Source: an uncultured Flavobacteriales bacterium
GTDB taxonomy: Bacteria > Bacteroidota > Bacteroidia > Flavobacteriales > BACL11
Length of the DNA: 32,838 nt
Reading direction: 5' to 3'
Assembly (NCBI GenBank): GCA_905479165.1
Contig: CAJQLK010000103.1
Coordinates: 1-32,838 of the forward strand
The position numbers and the translations under genes were made by a program. How positions within the stretch are numbered: the stretch's first letter is position 1; each line of letters starts with the position of its first letter. Under the pieces are notes generated by a model, which was not told where the DNA came from, searched no databases, and saw only the letters and a list, made by a program, of their open reading frames with translations. Shown here one piece after another: positions 10,043 to 20,034 of the stretch.

Positions 10043-11308
10043 TTATTCTTCTCTTAATGCGTCAATAGGATTTATGCTCATAGCTCTATGTGCAGGAATA
10101 AGTCCAATTAATGTTCCTAAAAATACCATTAAAAATAATGCACCTAATATATAAGGAATAGGTACAGTAGGATTTGTAAAAGGTAAATCGGTCATGTTTT
10201 TTGTTGCCATATTTATTGCTGAGAGCACTAATGCACCAAGTATAATTCCAATAATTCCTGCAATAACAGTTAGAAAAACTGATTCTAACATAATTTGTGT
10301 TCTAATTTCTTTAGGAGTTGCTCCAATAGCTCTTCTTATGCCTATTTCTTTTGTCCGTTCTTTTACAGATATGAGTAGAATGTTTCCAATTCCAATAATT
10401 CCTCCTATAATAGTAGCTAATCCAATTACCATTGAGAGGAAAGTCATTCCTGATGCAAACTGAGTAATTTGCTTAAACATTTTTCCAATATTAAAACCTC
10501 CTAATGCTCTTTTATCTATAGGGCTTATATGATGCAATTCTTTTAAAACAGCACGAATATCAGCCTCTACTTTTACAATATCAGCTTCAGGGTAAGCGGC
10601 AACTAGCAGGAAGTCAACATATTCCCCTGTATTATATAACCTTTGATAAGTAGTAAATGGAAGAAAGATATCCCCATCATCGCCAGGACCTCCTCCGTCA
10701 ACAAATTTATTCACACCAATTATCTTGAAATAAATTCCATTAATACGGACAAATTTACCAATTGGGGTTTCACCTTCTTCAAATAGTTCTTGTAGGGTTC
10801 TCTCACCAATAACACAAACTTTTCTTTTATTTTGAATGTCAGATTCATTAATAAACCTTCCTCCCTCAAAAATATTTTTGGTAGTAATAGTCGTGAGAAT
10901 TGGAAAGTCTCCATAAATGTTATAGCTTCCTTTTTTTTGACCATTTACAAGTTGAGCTTTAGAGCCTCCAAAAACACCACTACTATTTCTAGGGGCAATA
11001 TGCTGAATTTCAGGAATTCTATTTTTTAGAGCAGCAACATCACTGAGTTTAAAATTTATCGATCTTCCTGTTTTAAAACCATCATAAGGAACTGAGGTTA
11101 CCTCTCCCCATACAAATAAACTATTGGAAGATATGCGTTCAAACTGTCTTTCAAAACCATTATCAACTCCTTTAGCAGCACCTGAAAGCACTATGTATAA
11201 AAAGATTCCCCAAAGTACGCCAATAACAGTAATTATAGTACGCACTTTATTCTGCCCTATAGAACTGAAAATCTCTTGCCAAGTATCTTTATCAAATAGT
11301 GTTTTCAT
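10043..11308 (-). CDS. ABC transporter permease (MacB/FtsX type), copy 2
   Basis: WQEIFSSIGQNKVRTIITVIGVLWGIF; C-terminal FtsX domain; VKERTKEIGIRRAIGATPKEI. Confidence 0.9.
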   Translation of the reverse strand: MKTLFDKDTWQEIFSSIGQNKVRTIITVIGVLWGIFLYIVLSGAAKGVDNGFERQFERISSNSLFVWGEVTSVPYDGFKTGRSINFKLSDVAALKNRIPEIQHIAPRNSSGVFGGSKAQLVNGQKKGSYNIYGDFPILTTITTKNIFEGGRFINESDIQNKRKVCVIGERTLQELFEEGETPIGKFVRINGIYFKIIGVNKFVDGGGPGDDGDIFLPFTTYQRLYNTGEYVDFLLVAAYPEADIVKVEADIRAVLKELHHISPIDKRALGGFNIGKMFKQITQFASGMTFLSMVIGLATIIGGIIGIGNILLISVKERTKEIGIRRAIGATPKEIRTQIMLESVFLTVIAGIIGIILGALVLSAINMATKNMTDLPFTNPTVPIPYILGALFLMVFLGTLIGLIPAHRAMSINPIDALREE

Positions 11309-12541
11309 TTATTCGTCTCTTAGGGCAATAATTGGTTTTATCCTGGCAGCCTTCCTGGCCGGTAAGTACCCTGCTAATGCACCAAATAATATAAGTATGA
11401 TGGTGGCAGTTATTGCAGTAGATATTTCAATATAAGGGTTGGTAATATAATATTCTGCTTCAAGCGTATCACCAATTAAACTTAATGTAGCTATCCCAAT
11501 GATAAGTCCAAAATAACCTGAAAAAGTAGTAATGAAAATAGCTTCTTGTAATATCATAGCAATAATACTCCTTGGGCTTGCCCCAATAGCTTTTCTAATT
11601 CCTAATTCTTTTGTACGTTCTTTTACTACAAATACCATTATATTACTTATCCCAATAATACCTGCTATCAAAGTGCCAATTCCTATAAATGATATGACCC
11701 ATTGTAATACATTAGCAAATTGTTGACTTTCTTTAAGGGTATCAGCTACATTTCTAATGTATATTCCTCCTCTATCTCTTGCAGATATATATTTTTTTGT
11801 TTTTAAGAATTGTTTTAGTTTTTGTTCAAATTCAACTGCCCCTGCATAACCAATTTCAGGTTTGTAGCTTACAATTATTTCGTCTATCTTATCCGTATTT
11901 TTCTTTATTTTTTGTAAGCTTGTGTAGGGGATGTAAACTGTGCGTTCTTCTCTATCTCCTCCGTCATCTTGGAAAACACCAATCACTTTCCAGGTATGTC
12001 CACTACCGTCAATATATTTTCCTATAGGATTCTCATCTTCAAATAAATCGAGTGCAACTAAGCGTCCAATAACAGCATGTCTTTTTTTATGAGTGATATC
12101 ATCTTCATTCAAAAATCGCCCTTGCATCATAATTGTCATCTCGTTATATTGATGTGGGGGGCTTACGGCTCTTATAGAATAATTATTGCTTTTGTGTTTG
12201 TATTTTATATTTGCATAATCATAAATTCTAGGACTTATACTTTCTAGGTATTTGTCAAAATTATCGATAATTGCTTTTAGGTCGGCATTGTCAAACTCTA
12301 TTCTTCTGCCAGCTTCATACCCCTTAAATGGCTCAGTGGTTCTGCTAGATGAAATGAACATACTATTGGTATTGTCATCATTAAAGAATTTCTGAAAAGT
12401 ATTACTTAATCCATTTCCAAAACCGAATAGAATAACAAAAATAAAAATTCCTAAAGCAACTGTAAAGCCAGATAAGAATGTTCTTAGCTTATTTTTACGA
12501 ATCGTATCAAAAATCTCTATCCAACTGTCTTTGTTAAACAT
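11309..12541 (-). CDS. ABC transporter permease (MacB/FtsX type), copy 1
   Basis: WIEIFDTIRKNKLRTFLSGFTVALGIF; VKERTKELGIRKAIGASPRSI; paralogous to 10043-11308. Confidence 0.9.
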   Translation of the reverse strand: MFNKDSWIEIFDTIRKNKLRTFLSGFTVALGIFIFVILFGFGNGLSNTFQKFFNDDNTNSMFISSSRTTEPFKGYEAGRRIEFDNADLKAIIDNFDKYLESISPRIYDYANIKYKHKSNNYSIRAVSPPHQYNEMTIMMQGRFLNEDDITHKKRHAVIGRLVALDLFEDENPIGKYIDGSGHTWKVIGVFQDDGGDREERTVYIPYTSLQKIKKNTDKIDEIIVSYKPEIGYAGAVEFEQKLKQFLKTKKYISARDRGGIYIRNVADTLKESQQFANVLQWVISFIGIGTLIAGIIGISNIMVFVVKERTKELGIRKAIGASPRSIIAMILQEAIFITTFSGYFGLIIGIATLSLIGDTLEAEYYITNPYIEISTAITATIILILFGALAGYLPARKAARIKPIIALRDE

Positions 12542-12544
12542 GAG

Positions 12545-13237
12545 TTATAAAGCCTTTTTTTGGTTTACTAAAGTATCCTCTACAATCACTCCATCTTTAA
12601 GGCGTACGATTCGTTTGCACATTAATGCAATTTCTTCTTCATGAGTTACGACAAGTATTGTTTTTCCTTCTTCATTTATTTGTTGTATCAAAGCCATAAC
12701 TTCACTAGAAGTTGTTGAATCCAGAGCTCCAGTTGGCTCATCAGCTAATAAGACTTTAGGTTGACTTACTAAGGCTCTTGCTATCGCAACTCTTTGTTTT
12801 TGCCCTCCTGAAAGTTCGCTAGGCAAATGAGTTGCCCATTTCTTTAATCCTACCTTTTCTAAGTAGTTAAGTGCTTTTTCTTGTCGTTCATCTCTTTTTT
12901 TTCCTTGGTAATATAAAGGTAAAGTTACATTTTCTAAAGCTGATTTATAATTGATAAGATTAAATGATTGAAAAATAAATCCTAAAAATTGATTTCGGTA
13001 TTTTGCTGCTTTTGTCTCATCTAAGTTTTCAATTGGAACATTATCAAGCGTATAAGTACCTTCATTTGCTACATCCAACATACCAATAATATTTAGTAGG
13101 GTTGATTTTCCTGAACCTGAAGAACCCATAATAGCTACCAATTCACCTTCAGCTACTTTAAAATTAATTCCCTTTAATACTTGCAGAGAATTCTTACCCA
13201 TTTTGTAGGATTTGTGAAGGTTAGTAATGTTGATCAT
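12545..13237 (-). CDS. ABC transporter ATP-binding protein (MacB/LolD type)
   Basis: Walker A GSSGSGKSTLLN, signature LSGGQKQRVAIARAL, Walker B VLLADEPTGALD. Confidence 0.95.
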   Translation of the reverse strand: MINITNLHKSYKMGKNSLQVLKGINFKVAEGELVAIMGSSGSGKSTLLNIIGMLDVANEGTYTLDNVPIENLDETKAAKYRNQFLGFIFQSFNLINYKSALENVTLPLYYQGKKRDERQEKALNYLEKVGLKKWATHLPSELSGGQKQRVAIARALVSQPKVLLADEPTGALDSTTSSEVMALIQQINEEGKTILVVTHEEEIALMCKRIVRLKDGVIVEDTLVNQKKAL

Positions 13238-13388
13238 ATATAATTGCTTTGTTGAGTGTAAAAGTAATAAAATATAGTACTATGCAAAACAAAGTACCTA
13301 AAAGTATATTTACTAGAATAATTAATTAAATTTTATTAAAATAACAACTTCAAAAACGAAAATTCAAAAGGTATATTGTCATAGGTTC

Positions 13389-15302
13389 TTATTTTCTTTC
13401 TACCCAATCCCCATGTTCTTTTATTAGGTCAATTAAAGCAGATACTGCCTTTTCTTCAGCTATGTTTTTTTCGACTACTGTTTGCTCTTTGTAAAGCGTA
13501 ATCTTTCCCTTTCCAGTACCCACATATCCATAGTCGGCATCTGCCATTTCTCCAGGTCCGTTTACTATACAACCCATTATTCCAATTTTAACTCCTTTCA
13601 GATGGTCAGTTTCTTTTCTGATTTTTGCAGTTGTTTCTTGTAAATCAAATAAGGTTCTTCCGCAACTAGGGCAAGAAATATATTCTGTTTTTGAAATTCT
13701 TGTTCTACTGGCTTGCAATATTCCGAATGCTAGTGAATTTACCGACTGATAGGAGCCGCAATTTTCTGTAGCAATAAATATTCCATCTCCCAATCCATCT
13801 AAAAGTAAAGCCCCTAAATCAGAACTTGCTGAAAGTTGCAATTGTTCTTCTGGTAAATCACCATAGGCTCTGCCGATAATCACTGGAGTTTTAATTCCGT
13901 TATTCATTAGTTCAGTAAAGAGTTTCCTTTGCTCTGCAAGCCCATTTTCATTATAAGTATCTATCATTAAAACAGCTGTTGTATCTGTTTTTAATTTAGT
14001 AAAGAGCTCTTCACATAAATCTGAAAGACAAACATAAACGATATTCAGTTTTTCAGAGATTTTATCATCATCCAAATAGTCATTTATTGTTAAAAATGGA
14101 TATCCTTTTTTATGCTCTACCCATTTTTTATAGTTGTAAATAACCCCTAAAGTTCCTGGGACTTCAAAATCCAAATCATGGTTGCCTACAAAAACATAAT
14201 CAGCTGCCATATCGGTAAGGTTCCATTTATCAAGAGGGACGGAATAGTTAGACCCTAAAGCAAAAAAGGATGCAGCAGTAATTTTTTCTTTCAAGCAAAA
14301 ATCTGCCATTACAATAGGGGCATTCCCTCCACCAATATTTAGTACTTCATTTGTTTTTCTTCTTTTATAATCAAAAGAATGTAGCGGGTTTTTTGTTATT
14401 TTCTCAATAGAATCATGCTTATCAATTCCTTCAAAATGTTTCAGTAAATTTTGTGCAACTGGAATTTCAAATTCAGGAGCTTCCGTTAACGAAACTCTAA
14501 TTGTATCTCCAATTCCATCTGCCAAAAGCGTACCTATTCCTACTGCTGATTTTATCCTTCCATCTTCTCCTTCTCCCGCCTCAGTTACTCCTAAATGTAG
14601 AGGGTAATCCATTCCTTCTTTTATCATTTCAGCAACTAATAAACGGTAGGCTTGTACCATTACTCTAGTGTTAGATGCTTTCATGGAAAGGATAATTTCA
14701 TGATAATCTTCATCACGGCAGATACGCAAAAACTCCATTGCTGATTCTACCATTCCTTTTGGAGTATCTCCATATCTTGAAAGGATTCTATCAGAGAGTG
14801 AGCCATGATTTGTTCCTATTCGCATAGCGGTTCCATTCTCCTTACAAATACGGACAAGTGGAGTAAACTTTTCTCTTATTCTTTCAATTTCATTATTATA
14901 AGTAACTTCAGTATATTCTATGTTTTCAAACTTCTTTTTATCAGCATAGTTGCCGGGATTTACTCTTACCTTTTCTATAATTGTAGCTGCAATTTCTGCT
15001 GCATTAGGAGTGTAGTGTATGTCTGCGATAATTGGAGTGTTATAACCTCTTTTTGTAAGTTCCTCTTTTATGCTTTTTAGGTTGAGAGCTTCTTTTTTTG
15101 AGGGTGCAGTAATACGAACTAACTCACATCCCGCATCTATCATTCTTATAGACTCCTCCACAGTTGCAATGGTATCCATAGTATCCGTAGTAGTCATAGA
15201 TTGAATTCGAATTGGATTACTACCACCAATTCCAATATTTCCTACTTTTACTTCTCTTGTTTTAAACCTGCTATAATTGGATAATGAATTGCAATATTTC
15301 AT
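13389..15302 (-). CDS. ispG: (E)-4-hydroxy-3-methylbut-2-enyl-diphosphate synthase, long form
   Basis: NPIRIQSMTTTDT, VRVNPGNYADK, FeS motifs CPSCGRTLFDLQ and GIMGCIVNGPGEMADADYGYVG; 637 aa with large insertion. Confidence 0.95.
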   Translation of the reverse strand: MKYCNSLSNYSRFKTREVKVGNIGIGGSNPIRIQSMTTTDTMDTIATVEESIRMIDAGCELVRITAPSKKEALNLKSIKEELTKRGYNTPIIADIHYTPNAAEIAATIIEKVRVNPGNYADKKKFENIEYTEVTYNNEIERIREKFTPLVRICKENGTAMRIGTNHGSLSDRILSRYGDTPKGMVESAMEFLRICRDEDYHEIILSMKASNTRVMVQAYRLLVAEMIKEGMDYPLHLGVTEAGEGEDGRIKSAVGIGTLLADGIGDTIRVSLTEAPEFEIPVAQNLLKHFEGIDKHDSIEKITKNPLHSFDYKRRKTNEVLNIGGGNAPIVMADFCLKEKITAASFFALGSNYSVPLDKWNLTDMAADYVFVGNHDLDFEVPGTLGVIYNYKKWVEHKKGYPFLTINDYLDDDKISEKLNIVYVCLSDLCEELFTKLKTDTTAVLMIDTYNENGLAEQRKLFTELMNNGIKTPVIIGRAYGDLPEEQLQLSASSDLGALLLDGLGDGIFIATENCGSYQSVNSLAFGILQASRTRISKTEYISCPSCGRTLFDLQETTAKIRKETDHLKGVKIGIMGCIVNGPGEMADADYGYVGTGKGKITLYKEQTVVEKNIAEEKAVSALIDLIKEHGDWVERK

Positions 15303-17516
15303 TTATTGTTTTACTACTTTTTTAATTGTTTTCGTTTTATTATTACTGATTTCTACAAAGTAAATTCCTTTGTTTAATTTACTTAAATCAATATTTTTTG
15401 AAATAAATCCAGTTTGAATATTCTCAGTTTTTATAACTCTTTCCCCAAGATTATTTAAGACAGAAATTTGTGTTTTTTCATCAGAAAAACCTTCAATTAG
15501 GATTTTGTATTTGGTAGGATTTGGAAAAATTTCCCATTGTATTGGCTGGGTGTTTGAGCTTGTACTTTGTGCAGATCCAACAGTAAACTGATGTACAATA
15601 TTTGTTCCAAAATCAGCATTAAATGACTTTAACCAAGTAGCACCAATTTCTCTAAACCTAACCATTCCACTACCATCATTATTTGCCCAAAAGTCAAGCC
15701 CATCCTCATCAGTATCATTAACAATAAAAGTATAGCATCCAGGTGAAAATGTTAAAGTATCTCTAAATTGCGTATTAGAAATTAAATCACCACTTGAATG
15801 TACTGGTGTCCCATTTTTATCAAAGAACTCCCATGATGATTCTGAAACTTGAGTAAATGTATTTACAACACCTCCATTTGTTTGAAACCAAAGCGCAAAT
15901 GATTCAGGATACTCTGGTACACGTTCAAACTCTGAATGCATGCTATTATTCTCATCATATTCATCAGCTTGTCCATTAGGGTTTTTAAGTGTTACTTCAA
16001 AAATATTAGCAGAACCTGACCAATTTGTTAGGTTGGGGAGCTCTACTTCTTCAGTTTCTAAAAACTCTAGGTTACCTGTCCAATTATAAGTATTTAGACT
16101 TCCTCCAACTACTTTATACTCTATTTCAAGTGTTGTTAATGGAGCACTTCCATAATTTCTTATTTTAATTAATGGCTTACCACAAATAGGATTTTTCCGA
16201 CTGTATTCATCTTTTAAAGAAGGTTTTATAATATCAATAATTTCAGCTGAGTTGCTAAAATTAGCATCACTATATTGGAATAATTGACACTCAATAATGT
16301 AAGATGGGGTTTGTGTTCCGCTCCAAGAGTAAGATTGAAAATCAACATTAACCTCTAATGAATCTCCTGGAGTGATGTAAGGAGTAATTTCATGATCAAA
16401 AGCTTGTGCTCTTTTACCAGGGCACCAATTTGCTCTGTCATAAATCCAAGTTCCACCTTGTGGATAAATAGGGTTTTCTCCACAATCGCCATCCCAATTG
16501 TATTGAGTATGCGTTTGCATTCCATCAATTTTTACAAAATAATCAATTGGCTTAAATTCTGCTGCTGATTGATTGTTATCAAACCCATGTCCAGTTGACG
16601 CCATTTTTACCATAGCATTTGTAGTGTTAGATTCAATTAAAAATTTCTTTGGAATTAGTTTAGTATTCTCAAAATCAGTAGAAGAATTATAACTAAACCC
16701 TCCACTGTAAATACTCTCCACTTTTAATACATCTCTAGCAGAAGTTCCTTCAATAAACTCAAAATCCAAAGTAGCACTAAAGCCTGAAGACCAACCACTA
16801 TAATGACATCTTATCTCTACTGAATCTCTTAAAACCTGAATGAAATCCGTTACATCAAAAGTAGTTGTGAACTCCCAATTATTAGCTAACATACTTCCGT
16901 AAGGAGTAATCACACGTGCCAATTCATAGTTTTCAATTACATCAAAAACTTGATACCAATTATGATAATTAATCAAAATGGTATCTGATGCTGTTATATA
17001 AAAAGAATCAATAACATTTCCTATTGTATCAAATTCCATATTGTAGAAACCTGCTTCAAATGCATATAGAGTATCGGTTGGATTTGTAGGATTTGTTGGG
17101 TCATTAAATTCTATAATTTCTAATAATGTTGAAAGATTAGAATCTAAAGTATTACTTGTTGTATTCCAAAAATGCACATAAGCTGTATCAGAAAATAGTA
17201 CTGAATCTAATACAATGCCATTGACCGTAAACATTGGAGAGTTTTGTAAAGTTGAGTCAATTGCTCCTGTCCTGTGGCGCACAATTATTTGAGAAGTATA
17301 ATCCCAATCAGAACACCCTCCAGTTGCACAGCCCATAGTATAATGCAAATAAACTTTTCTGTAGTCATTAGTTGCATCAGGGAGTTCTCCCCATTCATCA
17401 TAATTTCCGTACCAAGTCATATCGGTATGGTCATGAATACGGACAGTTGTTGTATCTCCTGCAAAAATAGTGCTGGAAATAGTTAGGATTAAAATTAGTA
17501 AATAGATTTTTTTCAT
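15303..17516 (-). CDS. Secreted PNGase F-like protein with C-terminal T9SS sorting domain
   Basis: Signal peptide; MGCATGGCSDWDYTSQIIV, GHGFDNNQSAAEF, CGENPIYPQGGTWIYDRANWCPG match PNGase F layout; C-term IFPNPTKYKILIEG...LNKGIYFVEI...KTIKKVVKQ. Confidence 0.85.
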   Translation of the reverse strand: MKKIYLLILILTISSTIFAGDTTTVRIHDHTDMTWYGNYDEWGELPDATNDYRKVYLHYTMGCATGGCSDWDYTSQIIVRHRTGAIDSTLQNSPMFTVNGIVLDSVLFSDTAYVHFWNTTSNTLDSNLSTLLEIIEFNDPTNPTNPTDTLYAFEAGFYNMEFDTIGNVIDSFYITASDTILINYHNWYQVFDVIENYELARVITPYGSMLANNWEFTTTFDVTDFIQVLRDSVEIRCHYSGWSSGFSATLDFEFIEGTSARDVLKVESIYSGGFSYNSSTDFENTKLIPKKFLIESNTTNAMVKMASTGHGFDNNQSAAEFKPIDYFVKIDGMQTHTQYNWDGDCGENPIYPQGGTWIYDRANWCPGKRAQAFDHEITPYITPGDSLEVNVDFQSYSWSGTQTPSYIIECQLFQYSDANFSNSAEIIDIIKPSLKDEYSRKNPICGKPLIKIRNYGSAPLTTLEIEYKVVGGSLNTYNWTGNLEFLETEEVELPNLTNWSGSANIFEVTLKNPNGQADEYDENNSMHSEFERVPEYPESFALWFQTNGGVVNTFTQVSESSWEFFDKNGTPVHSSGDLISNTQFRDTLTFSPGCYTFIVNDTDEDGLDFWANNDGSGMVRFREIGATWLKSFNADFGTNIVHQFTVGSAQSTSSNTQPIQWEIFPNPTKYKILIEGFSDEKTQISVLNNLGERVIKTENIQTGFISKNIDLSKLNKGIYFVEISNNKTKTIKKVVKQ

Positions 17517-17526
17517 GTTATGTTTT

Positions 17527-18078
17527 TTAATTGTCAATTTCGGTTACTCCGCCAGAAACTATGAGTTTCATAATCTCTGCTGAGGATTTATCAATATGGG
17601 ACACATTCTTTTTCTCTACCACAAATAATTGTCCTGAAATTGCATAAGAGTGTGGCATATAAACCAGTACTTTTCCTTTTGCAATATTAAGTGATTCTAC
17701 ATCTTCATTAGTAATAAATCCTATTCTTTCAATAGTTGAGTTATCATATATTTTAACTAATACTGGCTCAGAAAACCCTTTTTTATTGCCAACAAAAGTG
17801 CTCATCAAATCCTTTACTGATGAATAAATAGTTTTAAGTAAAGGAGCTTTGTTTAATAAATTTTGAAAAAAAGCATTTATAGGACTCGTAATAACTATCG
17901 ATCCTAGAAACCCAATAATTGTGATTAATGAAATAATGATAATTAAACCAAGTCCAGGCAATTGAAATGGTAGAATTCCATCAATTTTTTGGAAAGTCCA
18001 TACTACAATATACAAAGTTACCGTTATTGGAATAATGTATAATAACCCTTGCAAAAAGTAATTTATAATTTTTTTCAT
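17527..18078 (-). CDS. DUF502-family membrane protein
   Basis: Two N-terminal TM segments; PLLKTIYSSVKDLMSTFVG typical of DUF502. Confidence 0.8.
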   Translation of the reverse strand: MKKIINYFLQGLLYIIPITVTLYIVVWTFQKIDGILPFQLPGLGLIIIISLITIIGFLGSIVITSPINAFFQNLLNKAPLLKTIYSSVKDLMSTFVGNKKGFSEPVLVKIYDNSTIERIGFITNEDVESLNIAKGKVLVYMPHSYAISGQLFVVEKKNVSHIDKSSAEIMKLIVSGGVTEIDN

Positions 18079-18138
18079 ATCTTTAAATCTGTGTTCAATT
18101 TTAAAGTCATAAAAATACTAATCTTAAAAACAATAGCC

Positions 18139-18570
18139 ATGAAAAAGTCAATTTTTAGCAAACTACTACTTATAGTCCTCTTTTTAGTAGGAGTATCAGC
18201 TAACGCACAAGTAAGAGTAAAAACAAATAAAGGAAGGACAAATAATAAGGTTGTTGTAAAACCCAATAGAGCAAATCACTCTAATCATAATAATAACAGA
18301 CAAAATGTTAGAGTAAAAACTAACAGAAATAGAGTTGTTATTAGCAAGCCAAACAGACCAAGAGTAATTGTAAAACGACCAACATATAAACGTTCGGGTT
18401 ATGTTTGGGTAGAGGGTTATTGGAAATGGAATGGATATTATGGAGAATATACTTGGCAAAAAGCACGATGGAAAAGAGTTAAGCGAAATCATACGTGGGT
18501 GCCTGGATTTTGGGAAATAAGTACTAGAGGGTTCTTTTGGGTAGAAGGGTATTGGGCATTAGAATTCTAA
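18139..18570 (+). CDS. Secreted basic protein with WxxGxW repeats (YXWGXW-like)
   Basis: Signal peptide MKKSIFSKLLLIVLFLVGVSANA; WVEGYW, WVPGFW, WVEGYW repeats; start moved from 18049 to 18139. Confidence 0.75.
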   Translation: MKKSIFSKLLLIVLFLVGVSANAQVRVKTNKGRTNNKVVVKPNRANHSNHNNNRQNVRVKTNRNRVVISKPNRPRVIVKRPTYKRSGYVWVEGYWKWNGYYGEYTWQKARWKRVKRNHTWVPGFWEISTRGFFWVEGYWALEF

Positions 18571-18692
18571 GATATATGAAGCGTGCTTTTTTGTTTAGTA
18601 GTTAAAGTATTGCTGTTGAAAAGTAAAAATAAGAACAAAATACTAAGCTCCCTTTTTTGTAGTTTTGATATCAGATTAAAAATCATTAAATT

Positions 18693-19688
18693 ATGCAAAA
18701 GTCAATTCTTTATATTAGCACACTATTATTGGTATTAAGCTCGTGTGTAACTCCCAAAATACATAATGCTTTAGCTAAGGAGCATGACACTACTAAATCA
18801 GCTTTAACTACACAAGAAAAAAAAGTTTTGCAACTTAACGGAACTATTGAGGAGCAAGATGGAACTATTATTTCCTTAAAATCTCAAATTTCTGAAATGA
18901 AAAACGACTCTGTTCAGAACGGGATTGCACTTACTACTTTGCAAAGCAACTATGATGCGTTAAGTGATGCATATGATTTATTGACTTCCAAGAACAGTAG
19001 TTATATGGCTGATAAAGCCAAAGAAACTAAGAAATTGTTGGAGCAATTGGAACAAGCACAATCTGAACTTTTTGCAAAAGAAGATGAGCTTAATAAACTC
19101 TCAGCATCATTGGATGCTAAGGTAGATGAGCTAAAATTAGCCCAAGCAGAGTTAGATGCACGATCAGCAAGAGTAACAGAATTAGAAGCAATTATAAATA
19201 AAAAAGACAGTATAGTTTCTGCTTTAAAACAATCAATTTCTAAAGCATTAATTGGCTTAGAAGGCGAAGGGCTTACAGTGGTTCAGAAAAACGGAAAAGT
19301 ATACATTTCATTAGAAGAAGATTTGCTTTTTGCGAGCGGAAAATATGAGGTAAACAGTGGAGGCGTTGCTGCATTAAGTAAATTATCTACTGCACTTTCT
19401 AGCCAAAAGGATTTGGAAATTTTAGTTGAAGGGCATACCGACAGCATACCATTAAGCGGTAGAGGTTTGGTAAAAGACAATTGGGATTTGAGTGTAATGC
19501 GTGCAACTAATGTTGTAAAAGTACTTTTGAAAACCCCAAGTTTAGATCCTTTACAATTAACTGCTGCTGGTAGAGCAGAATTTGTTCCTATTGCCACTAA
19601 CAAAACAATAGAAGGAAGAAGTGCTAACAGAAGAATTGAAATGATACTATCTCCAAACTTAGATGATTTGTTTGAACTTCTTGAATAG
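18693..19688 (+). CDS. OmpA-family peptidoglycan-binding lipoprotein with coiled coil
   Basis: Lipobox LVLSSC; long coiled coil; ILVEGHTDSIPL...NWDLSVMRATNVVKVLL...GRSANRRIEMIL OmpA C-terminal domain. Confidence 0.9.
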   Translation: MQKSILYISTLLLVLSSCVTPKIHNALAKEHDTTKSALTTQEKKVLQLNGTIEEQDGTIISLKSQISEMKNDSVQNGIALTTLQSNYDALSDAYDLLTSKNSSYMADKAKETKKLLEQLEQAQSELFAKEDELNKLSASLDAKVDELKLAQAELDARSARVTELEAIINKKDSIVSALKQSISKALIGLEGEGLTVVQKNGKVYISLEEDLLFASGKYEVNSGGVAALSKLSTALSSQKDLEILVEGHTDSIPLSGRGLVKDNWDLSVMRATNVVKVLLKTPSLDPLQLTAAGRAEFVPIATNKTIEGRSANRRIEMILSPNLDDLFELLE

Positions 19689-19815
19689 TAGAATTCATGT
19701 TAAGTATTTTCTTTTTTTGTGTCTACGTGTTTTATTTATTGTAAGTTTTAAAAAAATGTTTTAGTATTGCAGAATTAACTAAGTTTAACCAATTGATTAA
19801 TAATAAGCTGAGATT

Positions 19816-20019
19816 ATGAAAAAGGAACTTTTACAAATTTTTACAATAGCACTTATTTCTGTTTTTTTTACTTCTTGCAGTAAATGTGTAGATTGTACAG
19901 ACTGTCCTGATGATGTAACTTTAGAACAAGCTGAAATATGTCAAGATGATTTTGATTCAAAGGAAGATTATAATAAAGCTGTTGCTTTGGCTGAAGCTTT
20001 CGGTTGCGAATGTCTATAA
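19816..20019 (+). CDS. Small Cys-rich lipoprotein (67 aa), unknown function
   Basis: Lipobox VFFTSC then CSKCVDCTDC; second Cys pair at C-terminus (FGCECL). Confidence 0.7.
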   Translation: MKKELLQIFTIALISVFFTSCSKCVDCTDCPDDVTLEQAEICQDDFDSKEDYNKAVALAEAFGCECL

Positions 20020-20034
20020 GACTAAACTAATATT

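Noticed and set aside
19283-19603. 106-aa minus-strand ORF
   Set aside because: Antisense to the OmpA-domain coding region; no domain
19698-19745. 15-aa hydrophobic ORF MLSIFFFCVYVFYLL
   Set aside because: Too short and T-rich to distinguish from chance in AT-rich intergenic DNA
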